Assembly (NCBI GenBank): GCA_015064685.1
Contig: SVRT01000008.1
Coordinates: 45,463-109,462 of the forward strand
Length of the DNA stretch: 64,000 nt
DNA from: Oscillospiraceae bacterium
GTDB taxonomy: Bacteria; Bacillota; Clostridia; Oscillospirales; CAG-272
Reading direction: 5' to 3'
The translations under genes were made by a program, and so were the position numbers. The stretch's first letter is position 1, and each line of letters begins with the position of its first letter. Below the pieces are notes generated by a model that saw nothing but the letters and a program-made list of their open reading frames with translations, had not been told where the DNA came from and did not search any database. Below are positions 16,768 through 25,151 of the stretch, piece after piece.

Positions 16768-18909
16768 TTATTTCTTGGGCTCTGCGGGGATGAAGGAGTA
16801 GTCCTTATCCTTGAACAGATACAGATAATAAGAGTTGGTTCTTACAAATTCTGCAACCGTCAGATCCTTGAACATTACTCCAAAGTAAGACTGAGGATTC
16901 TGCTTCCACTCGTCGAAATTGTCGATGATATACTTTGAACACTTCTCCTCATAGTCCTCATACTTCTTTACGCTGATCTTATCGAAGAGCACGGGGTAGT
17001 AGTATTCGGATGCCTTCTCAAAGAAGAATGTCTTGTTGTTAAGATCGATAAGGTCCTCATTGAGAAGATATGCGGACTCATTGAATACTACGGGGATTAC
17101 GGGAAGGTCTTCCATAAGTATCGCCTCTGCCTTATGAAGATCGGAGGAGCGGTTTTCTGTCTTTTTGGTTTTATAGATCTTTTCGATTATTTCGTTGTAT
17201 TCGGTGGAATCGTATCCTGTGGAGTGAGTTGCAAGCTCGTAGTTCTCGGGATTCGAGAGATCCATCTTCTGACCTGAGAACTGCTTTGCAAAGGGAGCAA
17301 GCACTGAGAAGGGATCTGCGGAAGGAGCAACGAGGTCGAGTATTGCTACCTCGTACACACCGTTTTCGATATCCTCTGCCCAAAGGTCGTCGCAGAGATC
17401 GGAGGGAACGCTGGCAACGTCCTTATGGTGGTCGTTGTTAGGTATAGTTCCGCGGACGTTGAGGGACACGTTAAATCCAAGTCCGTCCTCGCCCCACGCG
17501 GAGACAACGGAGTTTGCTATATAGAGATATACTTCATCATAGGAGGGAACAGTGATCGTGAATGTGTACTTTGCGGGATTGATTCCTGCATCGTTGAGAA
17601 TCGATTTTGCGCGATCCATATCTGTTGAAAGATATGTAAACTTATTGGAGCTTTCATCGCGGAAGAGCTTCTTTACGCTATTGGTATCGTATACTCCCAT
17701 AGGAACGATTCCGGTAGCTGCCTTTGCAAACACGAGATCCTCTGCAATGTCCTTACGGTTGATAGCCAGCGAGAGAGCCTGTCTTACTGCCTTATCGGCG
17801 AAGAGCTGATAGCCTTCTTCTGTTCCGTCGTTGATATATGCGTTCTGATTGAGGTAGAGGACGTTGGTGGAGAGGGAAGCATACGTAGTTGCCTCACTCT
17901 TGACGTCGCTTCTGATGGACATGGGAATGTCACCTACGTATGCGATGACACCGTCCTTATATGCCTTGAGGATCTCCTCGTCGGACATGCTGCAGTCAAC
18001 GATGATTCTGTAAGGAACGACAGTCTTATCGAGCTTCTCTGCATCCTCTGCGTTTCTGTAGTAGTAGAGGTTTCTCTCGAGGATGTAGCTATGTACTCTC
18101 TGACCCTCGAACATATCCGGAACGGTTGCATCGATGAAAATAGGATTGCCGTTCTTGTCGACCTTTACCTTGTTGTTTTCATCTACGTCCTTTTCGGAGT
18201 AGTTGATATCCTCGTATTCCACGGAGCTATCTTTGTAGAATCCGATCTTCGAGAGCTTGAAGGGGCCACTCGCGGTCATGATACCGGGCTTCTTTGCCCA
18301 GTCGGGATTCTTGGATGCGATATCCTCACGGAGAGGAGCAAGTGCGAGAGAGGTAAGGTTGAGAACGAACTGATCGTAGTCGATCTCACCCTCAAGCTCG
18401 ATGGTGAGGAGCTTACCGTCTGCGGTAAGTCCGACATCGTCCTTGGAGACCTCAGCCTCGTTATATGCACGTGCGTTCTTTATATCGAAGAGGAGAGATG
18501 CGCAATCGTATGCGTTGTTGGGATTCAAAACTCTCTTCCAAGCATAAACTACATCATCGGCGGTTACGGGCTGGTTATCTGACCAACGAGCGTCCTCCTT
18601 GATCTCTATATACATAAAGTACTCGCCGTCCTTTGTTTTCTCGGTACGGTAGTTCTTTGCGAGAGATCCCTTGACCTTTCCGTTTTCATCGACTGTGAAG
18701 AGAGTATCGAAGAGAAGGTTTACAACGCTTCTCGATATCTCGTTGGTATAAGCCTCGGCGGGGTCGAGGTTGTAGACGTTTTCGGTCATATACATAATGA
18801 TCTGATGACCTTTGTACTCCGAGTCTGCATCGATAGATCCGGCACAGCCTGTGAAGACTGCTACGGTCGAGAAGACGACAAGGAGCAAAGCGATGATGCG
18901 CTTTTTCAT
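16768..18909 (-). CDS. Extracellular solute-binding lipoprotein, family 5 (peptide/OppA-like)
   Basis: A 713-residue SBP_bac_5 protein. It has a lipoprotein signal peptide (KKRIIALLLVVFSTVAVFTGC, cleavage before the Cys at about 22), then MYMTENVYNLDPAEAYTNE, DARWSDNQPVTADDVVYAWKR and LSLAINRKDIAEDL, all hallmarks of OppA-type proteins. It would capture oligopeptides or another small ligand for an ABC importer. No permease or ATPase gene is next to it. A longer in-frame start (19017) lacks a ribosome site; AGGAGG lies upstream of the ATG at 18909. It is monocistronic, with its own promoter and terminator. Confidence 0.9.
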   Translation of the reverse strand: MKKRIIALLLVVFSTVAVFTGCAGSIDADSEYKGHQIIMYMTENVYNLDPAEAYTNEISRSVVNLLFDTLFTVDENGKVKGSLAKNYRTEKTKDGEYFMYIEIKEDARWSDNQPVTADDVVYAWKRVLNPNNAYDCASLLFDIKNARAYNEAEVSKDDVGLTADGKLLTIELEGEIDYDQFVLNLTSLALAPLREDIASKNPDWAKKPGIMTASGPFKLSKIGFYKDSSVEYEDINYSEKDVDENNKVKVDKNGNPIFIDATVPDMFEGQRVHSYILERNLYYYRNAEDAEKLDKTVVPYRIIVDCSMSDEEILKAYKDGVIAYVGDIPMSIRSDVKSEATTYASLSTNVLYLNQNAYINDGTEEGYQLFADKAVRQALSLAINRKDIAEDLVFAKAATGIVPMGVYDTNSVKKLFRDESSNKFTYLSTDMDRAKSILNDAGINPAKYTFTITVPSYDEVYLYIANSVVSAWGEDGLGFNVSLNVRGTIPNNDHHKDVASVPSDLCDDLWAEDIENGVYEVAILDLVAPSADPFSVLAPFAKQFSGQKMDLSNPENYELATHSTGYDSTEYNEIIEKIYKTKKTENRSSDLHKAEAILMEDLPVIPVVFNESAYLLNEDLIDLNNKTFFFEKASEYYYPVLFDKISVKKYEDYEEKCSKYIIDNFDEWKQNPQSYFGVMFKDLTVAEFVRTNSYYLYLFKDKDYSFIPAEPKK

Positions 18910-19024
18910 AGCAAGTGTTTCCTCCTGTTTGTGAATCGTTGGTTGGCATTGCGTTACAATGACGTTCCAAATCCCGAAGCGGTTTTCACTCGAAAAAGAG
19001 CGACACTTCGGTATCATATCGTTT

Positions 19025-19053
19025 ATTATATCATAGATTTAAAAAAATATCAA
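19025..19053 (-). promoter_or_regulatory. Promoter of the solute-binding protein gene
   Basis: Minus strand: TTGATA, 17-bp spacer, TATAAT, giving a 5' leader of about 105 nt. Just upstream of the -35, at 19056-19073, a sequence resembles the AGTTAA...TTAACT palindromes seen at 48309 and 56334 (13 of 18 matches). The rest of the 18910-19299 gap is AT-rich; I see no clear spoIIP promoter in it. Confidence 0.75.
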
Positions 19054-19299
19054 TATGCTAAACGAACTTAAAAATATAATCGTGAATTTGCACAGTTGAA
19101 AGCACTCGGTTTTGTGCAAACTGACACGCTTTTTGCGCTTTTTTGACTGCATTTCTATTTTACATTTTCCGAGTTGGCTTTGCAATCAAATAAGTGATGA
19201 AAAATGTAAATTTTCAATTAATTTTTTATCAAATGGCGATATATGTGATTCTCAGACAATAAAATGTAACGAAAACTGATCGAGGGGGGCTTGTACGGT

Positions 19300-20382
19300 A
19301 TGAAGAACGAGTTGGAAAAAAGAAACGGGGGAGATATATTATACGAGCCTGTCGATCCGCTTTTTTCCGATGCTCCGATAAGGAGAAGGAGAATATGGAT
19401 GAGGATGGCGGCACTTGGGATATTTGTTTCGTTAATGCTTTCGGTATGGGTGCTTGTCGCTTGGAAAAAATCCACACCGCAGAATGACGGGGAGATCACA
19501 CCCGGAGTCACGGAAGCCGAGCCTGAGCAGACAGAGGGGGCAGTGATTGAGGACGAGGATGAAACTCACCTTACGGAGGCGGAGACCGAGAGCCAAAGCT
19601 TTTCTACGGATGAATCGGAGCGAGCGGAGGAAAGCGAGGTGGAGACGACAGGCGAGGTATCTCGCGAGATCATTGAAGCTGACCTTTCACAGATCGATAG
19701 GGGAGAGCTTTACGTAAACAACTATTCGGGAGAAGAGCTTGACATAGTCGGTCTTTCGGACAGAGGCTTTACTGACACCGTGCAGAAGGGAAACTCGGCA
19801 CCGCTTGTTCTTATTATTCACAGCCACACGTCGGAGGATTATCGGGACGGAGGCTCGGGATACAAGGGACCATTGAGTGTCGTAAGTGTTGGTGATGCTT
19901 TTTCGGCGAGGCTGAACGCGCTCGGCATATCAGCTGTGCATTGCTCTGCTATACATGATTCCGTCAGGGAAAACGCGTACGAAAACGCAAGAGAGACTAT
20001 TGAGATGATGCTGGAAGTATATCCAAGCATAAAATACGTTATTGATATTCATCGCATGGAGCTTGAGAGTGCGGGGCGAGATGTGAAGACCGTATCGGGT
20101 TGCTCGGACGGCGCGGCTCAGATAAGGCTCAGCGTGGGGGCGCCAAGCGTTGATGCAAATGCAGCGGCAGACGTCTCTCTGGCTCTGGTTCTTCGAAAGA
20201 GCCTTAACAAAGGTGAGGCGCGTGTATGTATGCCGATCGCGATAACTCAAAGCTTACCGAACTGCAACCTGAGTAAGTACTACATATCCGTTGACGTTGG
20301 TGCACGTGCAAACACAGTCGAGGAGGCGATGGCGGCGGGGGAGAGGCTTGCTTTTGCTCTGTACGACGTGTTGATAAAATAA
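19300..20382 (+). CDS. spoIIP: Stage II sporulation protein P homologue
   Basis: SpoIIP cleaves peptidoglycan (amidase and endopeptidase) during engulfment. This 360-residue protein has a cytoplasmic basic tail, one membrane helix (about 34-55), a Glu/Thr/Ser-rich linker (about 60-135), then the SpoIIP domain: VLIIHSHTSEDY with the zinc His and Glu, VVSVGDAFSARLNALGI, and YVIDIHRMELES with the second His. GAGGGG is properly spaced for the ATG at 19300; the TTG at 19291 is too close. It is monocistronic. It supports, but does not prove, an endospore-forming lineage. Confidence 0.88.
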   Translation: MKNELEKRNGGDILYEPVDPLFSDAPIRRRRIWMRMAALGIFVSLMLSVWVLVAWKKSTPQNDGEITPGVTEAEPEQTEGAVIEDEDETHLTEAETESQSFSTDESERAEESEVETTGEVSREIIEADLSQIDRGELYVNNYSGEELDIVGLSDRGFTDTVQKGNSAPLVLIIHSHTSEDYRDGGSGYKGPLSVVSVGDAFSARLNALGISAVHCSAIHDSVRENAYENARETIEMMLEVYPSIKYVIDIHRMELESAGRDVKTVSGCSDGAAQIRLSVGAPSVDANAAADVSLALVLRKSLNKGEARVCMPIAITQSLPNCNLSKYYISVDVGARANTVEEAMAAGERLAFALYDVLIK

Positions 20383-20383
20383 T

Positions 20384-20423
20384 AAAACGCTCTCATTCCA
20401 AGAAAGGAGTGAGAGCGTTTTTT
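20384..20423. terminator. Bidirectional terminator after spoIIP
   Basis: Stem AAAACGCTCTCATTCC with its complement (one G-U pair), loop AAGAAA, T-run on the plus strand and A-run on the left. It is also placed to end the convergent small membrane protein gene. Confidence 0.88.
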
Positions 20424-20438
20424 GTGTAAAAGTAATTA

Positions 20439-20744
20439 TTATTTCGCGGGCTTGAAGAGACTTTTAAGGGTGGCGTATTCAAGAAGAGAGATAACGCCGC
20501 ACACGAGAATACCGACAAGCATTGAGATAGCGCCGCTTTCGATTCCGCCGACTATACCGAAGAATGCGATGAAGAGGACAAGAGAGAGCGCAGCCTTTTC
20601 GAGCTTGACTGCAGCGGTGCAGGTAAAGAGACCGATGATAGCGCAGATGAAGGAAATGAATCCGTCACCGTATTTATGTGAGGGTGCGGTTCTGGATCTC
20701 GGTATATTTCTTCCGTAGGATGTATTTTCAAAATATGCGTTCAT
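20439..20744 (-). CDS. Small membrane protein of unknown function
   Basis: 101 residues; not recognised. A polar N-terminus of about 25 residues (RNIPRSRTAPSHKYGDG) is followed by two or three hydrophobic helices (about 28-48, 53-72, 74-90) rich in Gly, Ile and Cys, and a short basic tail. GGAGG precedes TATAAAATG, and a consensus promoter lies about 115 bp upstream, so expression is likely. It is monocistronic and convergent with spoIIP; no functional clue from the context. Confidence 0.75.
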   Translation of the reverse strand: MNAYFENTSYGRNIPRSRTAPSHKYGDGFISFICAIIGLFTCTAAVKLEKAALSLVLFIAFFGIVGGIESGAISMLVGILVCGVISLLEYATLKSLFKPAK

Positions 20745-20862
20745 TTTATACCTCCGTTTTCAGGGCAACGCCGTATTGGCTAATGATCCGTGATTTTACG
20801 AATAATTCTTAATAAGGAAAAATTGTGAGCTTTCTTTGCTGTATTTTTCCTTTTGTGAGGTC

Positions 20863-20891
20863 ATTATAGCACCAAAAACGGAACTTGTCAA
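20863..20891 (-). promoter_or_regulatory. Promoter of the small membrane protein gene
   Basis: Minus strand: perfect TTGACA, 17-bp spacer, TATAAT. Confidence 0.88.
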
Positions 20892-20952
20892 TAGCTTTTT
20901 AGAAAAAAGTTGAAAAAATTTTCGAATTTTGGAATTATTTTTAAAAAACCTA

Positions 20953-20981
20953 TTTACAAAACGGAAAAAATATGGTATAAT
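20953..20981 (+). promoter_or_regulatory. Promoter of the XRE/S24 regulator gene
   Basis: TTTACA, 17-bp spacer, TATAAT on the plus strand, about 110 bp before the ATG at 21091. It diverges from the membrane-protein promoter; the 345-bp gap holds nothing else that I can recognise. Confidence 0.88.
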
Positions 20982-21090
20982 CATTCCACAAGAGGAAAAC
21001 TGAGATTTTTATCGAATGGGGAGAGCTTTCCAAGCAGAACACCAACGGAATAATAGAATGAGAAAATAAACAAATGAAAGGTATACGAGA

Positions 21091-21888
21091 ATGGAATACA
21101 CTTACATTGACAGAATAAAGCAGATCAAAAGCGAAAAGAAGATAACTAACGACCGTCTCTCCGAGATGACCGACATTCCGCTTGGTACTCTCTCGAAAAT
21201 ACTTGCGGGCATCAGTGATTCCCCCAAGCTCTCGAATATCGTTGCCATCTGCGCGGCGCTCGAATGCTCGGTCGATTACATTCTGACCGGTATTCCCGAG
21301 AACACGAATAACTACACTCTTGACGACAAAGAAATAAATATGATAGAGAACTACCGCAAGCTCGACGAGCATAGCCGTGAGCTTGTATCCATGGTTATTT
21401 CCAAGGAGTCCGAGCGCGTTGGTATTGCTGCTGACAGCAGAATCATTTCGGGTCGTGCCGGAATGGGCAGGGGAGCGATAATCCGCACGAATGCAATGAA
21501 GAACGCGGCAGGTCTTTCTCGCCGCAGCATAGAGCTTTACGACCTTCCCGTGTCTGCGGGTCCCGGGGTCTATCTTTTCGAGACCGAGTCTACAAGCATA
21601 AATATTCCCGACAACGCGGAGACGTCATCTGCCGATTTCGCGCTTCGCATCAAGGGCAACAGTATGGAGCCCAAATACCGCGACGGTGACGTTTTGCTTG
21701 TTGAGGAGTGCGATGCCGTTGAGTACGGTGAGCTTGGAATATTTATTCTTGACGGAGACGGATATTTCAAAAAATACGGAGGAGACAGACTTATCTCGCT
21801 CAATCCCGAATACTCTGATATCATGCTCAAGAATTTTGACGAGGTATCCTGTTGCGGTCGCGTAGTCGGTAAGCTCAAGAGAAAGTAA
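21091..21888 (+). CDS. XRE-family regulator with S24 (LexA-like) peptidase domain
   Basis: A 265-residue protein. The N-terminal helix-turn-helix (about 8-65, DRLSEMTDIPLGTLSKIL) is of the XRE/Cro type. The C-terminal S24 domain (about 145-262) has the catalytic Ser in IKGNSMEPKYRDGD and a Lys in GDGYFKKYGG. An Ala-Gly pair in the linker (NAAGLSRR) is a candidate self-cleavage site. Such proteins act as cI/LexA-like repressors whose cleavage follows DNA damage; here there is no prophage beside it, so it may be a chromosomal stress regulator. AAAGG supports the ATG. Confidence 0.88.
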   Translation: MEYTYIDRIKQIKSEKKITNDRLSEMTDIPLGTLSKILAGISDSPKLSNIVAICAALECSVDYILTGIPENTNNYTLDDKEINMIENYRKLDEHSRELVSMVISKESERVGIAADSRIISGRAGMGRGAIIRTNAMKNAAGLSRRSIELYDLPVSAGPGVYLFETESTSINIPDNAETSSADFALRIKGNSMEPKYRDGDVLLVEECDAVEYGELGIFILDGDGYFKKYGGDRLISLNPEYSDIMLKNFDEVSCCGRVVGKLKRK

Positions 21889-21905
21889 TTTGAATATGCG
21901 AATAT

Positions 21906-21941
21906 AAAAGCACAGAGGGCATTGAAGCCCTCTGTGCTTTT
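21906..21941. terminator. Bidirectional terminator
   Basis: AAAAGCACAGAGGGC / GCCCTCTGTGCTTTT with a loop ATTGAA, between the convergent regulator and the acidic anchored protein. Confidence 0.93.
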
Positions 21942-21968
21942 ATGTATTATGATTTGTTTGAAAGGCTA

Positions 21969-23462
21969 TTACCATTCAGGATTCATGGGAGTATCTTCTT
22001 CTGTCGCTCCGCCGAAATCGATTTCAGATATTTTCTCCATCCATTCCTCGATATCCTCTACCTTGATATCTGCAATGCTATCAAATTTCTTTTCGGGATC
22101 GGGCATCTTGTCCTTCTCGTCGATCACGATAGTGAGATCGGAGTATATCTTGCCTTCGCCGTAAGGCATTACCATCTCTTCGAACTCAATGGTTGTTGTG
22201 TCGCCCTTCTTGGACATGCTTCCGGAGATTTCAATGTAGTCGTTTACATTGATCTCAAAGGTATCCTTCTTTCTGTCAACCTCTATTTCACAGATCTCCT
22301 GCTTGCCAACTCTGAGCTCGGATTTGTACTCGGACATATTATTCTCGCGAACCTCGTACTCGATCTTATTATCCTTGTTGCCTGCAACTGTGAGAGAGAT
22401 AATGTTTGTTTTCTTGATGCCCTTAGGTCCAAAGTCAAGTTCAAAAAGATCCTCTTTATCTACAGATACGGAAAGCTTAAGAAGAGTAGAGCTGAGCTTG
22501 GGAGTAACGATTTCAATAGCTATCTTGAATTCAGATTCCTTGATTTCATCGCAGATAGAATCGATCCCGTCATCGAGGATATCGATAAAATCCTCGTATG
22601 CATCTGCAATTGATGAGTATCCTGCATCATTAAGCTCTTCTTCAAATGCGTCGTCGAGATCCTCGGTATACTTTTCAATAAATTCGAGAAGCTCTTCGTC
22701 CTCACAGATGTATTCACAGATCTGCTCTACCATCTCTGCAACATCGCCCTCATCAAATTTGATGGTGATAACACGTACGCTCTTCTTTTCGCCGTTGAGC
22801 TTTACCTTGTCGTTTTCAGCTTCAAATTCAGCATTTTCACAGAAGATCTTGTAGATATCCTTTGAATATCTCTTTACAAGCTTTTCAGCATCCTTCTCGA
22901 GCTCCTTAGTGTCGAGCTCGTCGTAGTACTCAAGAACAGCGAGGATAATATTGTATGCCTCTTCATCGGGAATTGCGAAATCGGACTCTGAATCGTATGC
23001 AAAGATAGAATCCTTAAGATCGTCAGCAAGCTCGCCCTTGATCAAACCTATCGTAGCGTCGAAAATTTCATTTTCCTGGACGTAGATCTTATCTGCAGAA
23101 ATGTATGCAGATCCGGAAAGCTTGAAATCCTGACCGTATTCAAACTTGAGCTCGTCAAGCATGATCGCGTCTTTCGAGAAATAAACCTTGCCGTTTAATT
23201 CAAATTCCTCGTCGAATGCATCGTCTCTTTCGCCGTCATACTTTGCGTAAAGTTCGCTGGCGGATATAGTGAGAGAGCCCTTCTCGAGCATATTAGCTAC
23301 GGGCTTGATCTCGTCGCGTTCAGCAAAGTCTCTGAAAACACCCTCGATGGCATTTGCAGCTACCACTTCAGGGGTATTATTGTAGATAGCGAATCCTATG
23401 CCAACGGCCGCACCTGCTACCACTACGGCAGCAATTACGATAATTAAAATTTTGGTTTTCAA
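21969..23462 (-). CDS. Large acidic membrane-anchored extracellular protein, unknown function
   Basis: A 497-residue protein, not recognised. One N-terminal helix (about 5-27, ILIIVIAAVVVAGAAVGIGF) is followed by a long outside domain with a strong excess of Glu and Asp, several Cys (IFCENAEF, QICEYICEDEELL, SICDEIKE), and alternating helix/strand segments. GGAGG is 8 bases before a TTG at 23462, so a UUG start is used; the TTG at 23477 has no site and no ATG exists. It has its own promoter and a terminator. Possible roles (cell-wall binding, sensing) are speculation. Confidence 0.75.
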   Translation of the reverse strand: MKTKILIIVIAAVVVAGAAVGIGFAIYNNTPEVVAANAIEGVFRDFAERDEIKPVANMLEKGSLTISASELYAKYDGERDDAFDEEFELNGKVYFSKDAIMLDELKFEYGQDFKLSGSAYISADKIYVQENEIFDATIGLIKGELADDLKDSIFAYDSESDFAIPDEEAYNIILAVLEYYDELDTKELEKDAEKLVKRYSKDIYKIFCENAEFEAENDKVKLNGEKKSVRVITIKFDEGDVAEMVEQICEYICEDEELLEFIEKYTEDLDDAFEEELNDAGYSSIADAYEDFIDILDDGIDSICDEIKESEFKIAIEIVTPKLSSTLLKLSVSVDKEDLFELDFGPKGIKKTNIISLTVAGNKDNKIEYEVRENNMSEYKSELRVGKQEICEIEVDRKKDTFEINVNDYIEISGSMSKKGDTTTIEFEEMVMPYGEGKIYSDLTIVIDEKDKMPDPEKKFDSIADIKVEDIEEWMEKISEIDFGGATEEDTPMNPEW

Positions 23463-23554
23463 AACAATTTCCTCCAATTGTTTAAAAATATTTCTGTGTT
23501 GGAATGCTGCGATGAGTAATAAAACGTTCGGTCACCCAACACAAGATCACATTA

Positions 23555-23583
23555 ATTTTATCACGATTTTAGAAGATTGTCAA
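23555..23583 (-). promoter_or_regulatory. Promoter of the acidic anchored protein gene
   Basis: Minus strand: TTGACA, 17-bp spacer, TAAAAT. Confidence 0.82.
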
Positions 23584-23613
23584 GTCATTTAGCGAAAAAG
23601 GGTAGTATTGGAA

Positions 23614-24072
23614 TTAAAGTGTTTTTAGAAGTTCTTCACATCCGTATAAAATGTCGCGGTAGGTAACGTCAAAATCTCCTGTGTACCACGGGTCTGCGAC
23701 GTCGCCGCCGCGCGAGGTATAGTCCATCAGCTTTTTTACCTTTCCGTCGGGATCTGAGCCGATTATCCGCATCAGATTGCGCACGTTCATTGAGTCCATC
23801 GTGATGATGAGGTCGTATTTTTCGTAATCAGCTTTGGTAAACTGTACGGCGCGTTTTCCGTCGCAGGATATGCCGTGCCGTCTAAGCTCTGCGCGTGCGG
23901 GCGGATAGACGGGATTTCCTACGTTGCCGATTATCTCCTCGCGGCTCGTTGCGCTTGAGGTAACGAGAAAGTCCTTCTCGAGTCCGCGCTCTGAGAGCTT
24001 TTTTTTGAAAATAAATTCTGCCATGGGGCTGCGGCAGATATTGCCGTGGCAGACGAACATTATTTTTTTCAT
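23614..24072 (-). CDS. Low-molecular-weight protein-tyrosine phosphatase
   Basis: The 152-residue protein has the LMW-PTP P-loop FVCHGNICRSPMAEF at residues 6-20 (CX5RS) and the acid loop ADPWYTGDFDVTY near 125 with the general-acid Asp. These enzymes dephosphorylate tyrosines, in Gram-positives often those of capsule-regulating BY-kinases; no kinase gene is adjacent. GAGG precedes the ATG, and a perfect promoter lies upstream. Monocistronic. Confidence 0.93.
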   Translation of the reverse strand: MKKIMFVCHGNICRSPMAEFIFKKKLSERGLEKDFLVTSSATSREEIIGNVGNPVYPPARAELRRHGISCDGKRAVQFTKADYEKYDLIITMDSMNVRNLMRIIGSDPDGKVKKLMDYTSRGGDVADPWYTGDFDVTYRDILYGCEELLKTL

Positions 24073-24102
24073 TTTTTCCTCTTTATCTTACAAGATAAGC
24101 TG

Positions 24103-24131
24103 ATTATACATTATTTGCGAGGTTATGTCAA
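24103..24131 (-). promoter_or_regulatory. Promoter of the LMW phosphatase gene
   Basis: Minus strand: TTGACA, 17-bp spacer, TATAAT. Confidence 0.9.
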
Positions 24132-24152
24132 TAGAAATCGCGCTCGGTCTGC

Positions 24153-24181
24153 TTGACATTTTTATGCGGAAGTAGTATAAT
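24153..24181 (+). promoter_or_regulatory. Promoter of the DHH-PHP gene pair
   Basis: Plus strand: TTGACA, 17-bp spacer, TATAAT, 27 bp before the ATG at 24209. It is back to back with the phosphatase promoter, 21 bp between the two -35 boxes. Confidence 0.9.
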
Positions 24182-24208
24182 TTTATTGAATAAAAACAAG
24201 GAGTCGTT

Positions 24209-25135
24209 ATGACGGAATTTGAGTTGAGGGAAAAGACTGAGGAGCTTATTTCGCTGTGCCGAAAAACGGTTGCAGAGGGTTATCGCATCGCGGTAACGGG
24301 ACACGATTCGCCCGATGCGGACAGTATAATCTCCGCGGTGATGATGAGAGATCTTCTAAAAAAATTAAATATAGACTGTCGCATCAGATTCGGTACGGTG
24401 CCCGACAACGTAACTGTGCGCGATATGAAAAAGCTTGGGATAATGGACGGTATATCGTTTGACGGATTTGAGGAGAAGGATAGGCTTTTGCTTGTAGATC
24501 ATCATAAGAGCTTTTACAAAAACCGCGTTATCGCTTCGGTCGATCACCACACGACCCTGCCCGAGCCTGAGGGGGAGGTGGCTATTGTCGTGTCGGCATC
24601 CTCTTGCGGGCGTGTGATATTCGATATGGCAAGCGCTTGCTCTCTTTGCGACGGTGAGCTTGAGAGACTTGCGATATACAGTGTTTATCTTGACACGCAA
24701 TCCTGCAGAAGCCCGAAATTTAAAAGAAGCGATATAGAGTGGCTGGAGAGAGGCATCGAGAAACACGGCATTGATCGGGAAGAGCTTACGCGTATGGGAT
24801 TTGTGCTTTGCGACACCGATGAGGATATAGAGGTGCTTGCGATGTACGGCTTTAAAAGGTATTCGTTTGGTGCAAGACCGTCCTTTTCGACCTGCATACA
24901 GATAGATACCGCTCTGCCGGAATGGGGAGTGATTATCGAAAAGATAATCGGTTATCTTGCAGGAGAGCTTGCACGAATGGACGGTGCGCTCTGGGCGTTC
25001 GTTGTGAATATGCCGATCGAGACGAGATCGGATATTTACTTCATCGAGCAGAGCGGTAAGACGGAAAAGGTAGAGCTTGACCGATTGGCATCGCGCTCGC
25101 GGGACGTGATCCCGATAGTAGCCATGGCACAGTAA
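24209..25135 (+). CDS. DHH/DHHA2 phosphoesterase, class II inorganic pyrophosphatase-like
   Basis: The four metal motifs of Mn-dependent pyrophosphatase PpaC appear in order: GHDSPDADSI (about 31-40), LLVDHHK, SVDHHTT and YLDTQ. The C-terminal SRSRDVIPIV lies where PpaC has its SRKKQ motif, and 308 aa is the PpaC length. PpaC splits pyrophosphate in the cytosol. Motif 2 has VDHH rather than the usual VDHN, and the Lys-rich SRKKQ is altered, so the substrate may differ from pyrophosphate. AAGGAG precedes the ATG. The PHP gene follows after 16 bp. Confidence 0.7.
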   Translation: MTEFELREKTEELISLCRKTVAEGYRIAVTGHDSPDADSIISAVMMRDLLKKLNIDCRIRFGTVPDNVTVRDMKKLGIMDGISFDGFEEKDRLLLVDHHKSFYKNRVIASVDHHTTLPEPEGEVAIVVSASSCGRVIFDMASACSLCDGELERLAIYSVYLDTQSCRSPKFKRSDIEWLERGIEKHGIDREELTRMGFVLCDTDEDIEVLAMYGFKRYSFGARPSFSTCIQIDTALPEWGVIIEKIIGYLAGELARMDGALWAFVVNMPIETRSDIYFIEQSGKTEKVELDRLASRSRDVIPIVAMAQ

Positions 25136-25151
25136 AGAATGGAGAATTGAT

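Noticed and set aside
19236..19260. Sporulation sigma-E promoter before spoIIP (CAGACAAT)
   Set aside because: The -10-like sequence has no matching -35 at the required distance.
21091..21888. Prophage repressor, implying a nearby prophage
   Set aside because: The protein has a cI/LexA-like layout, but no integrase, attachment site or phage structural gene lies around it.
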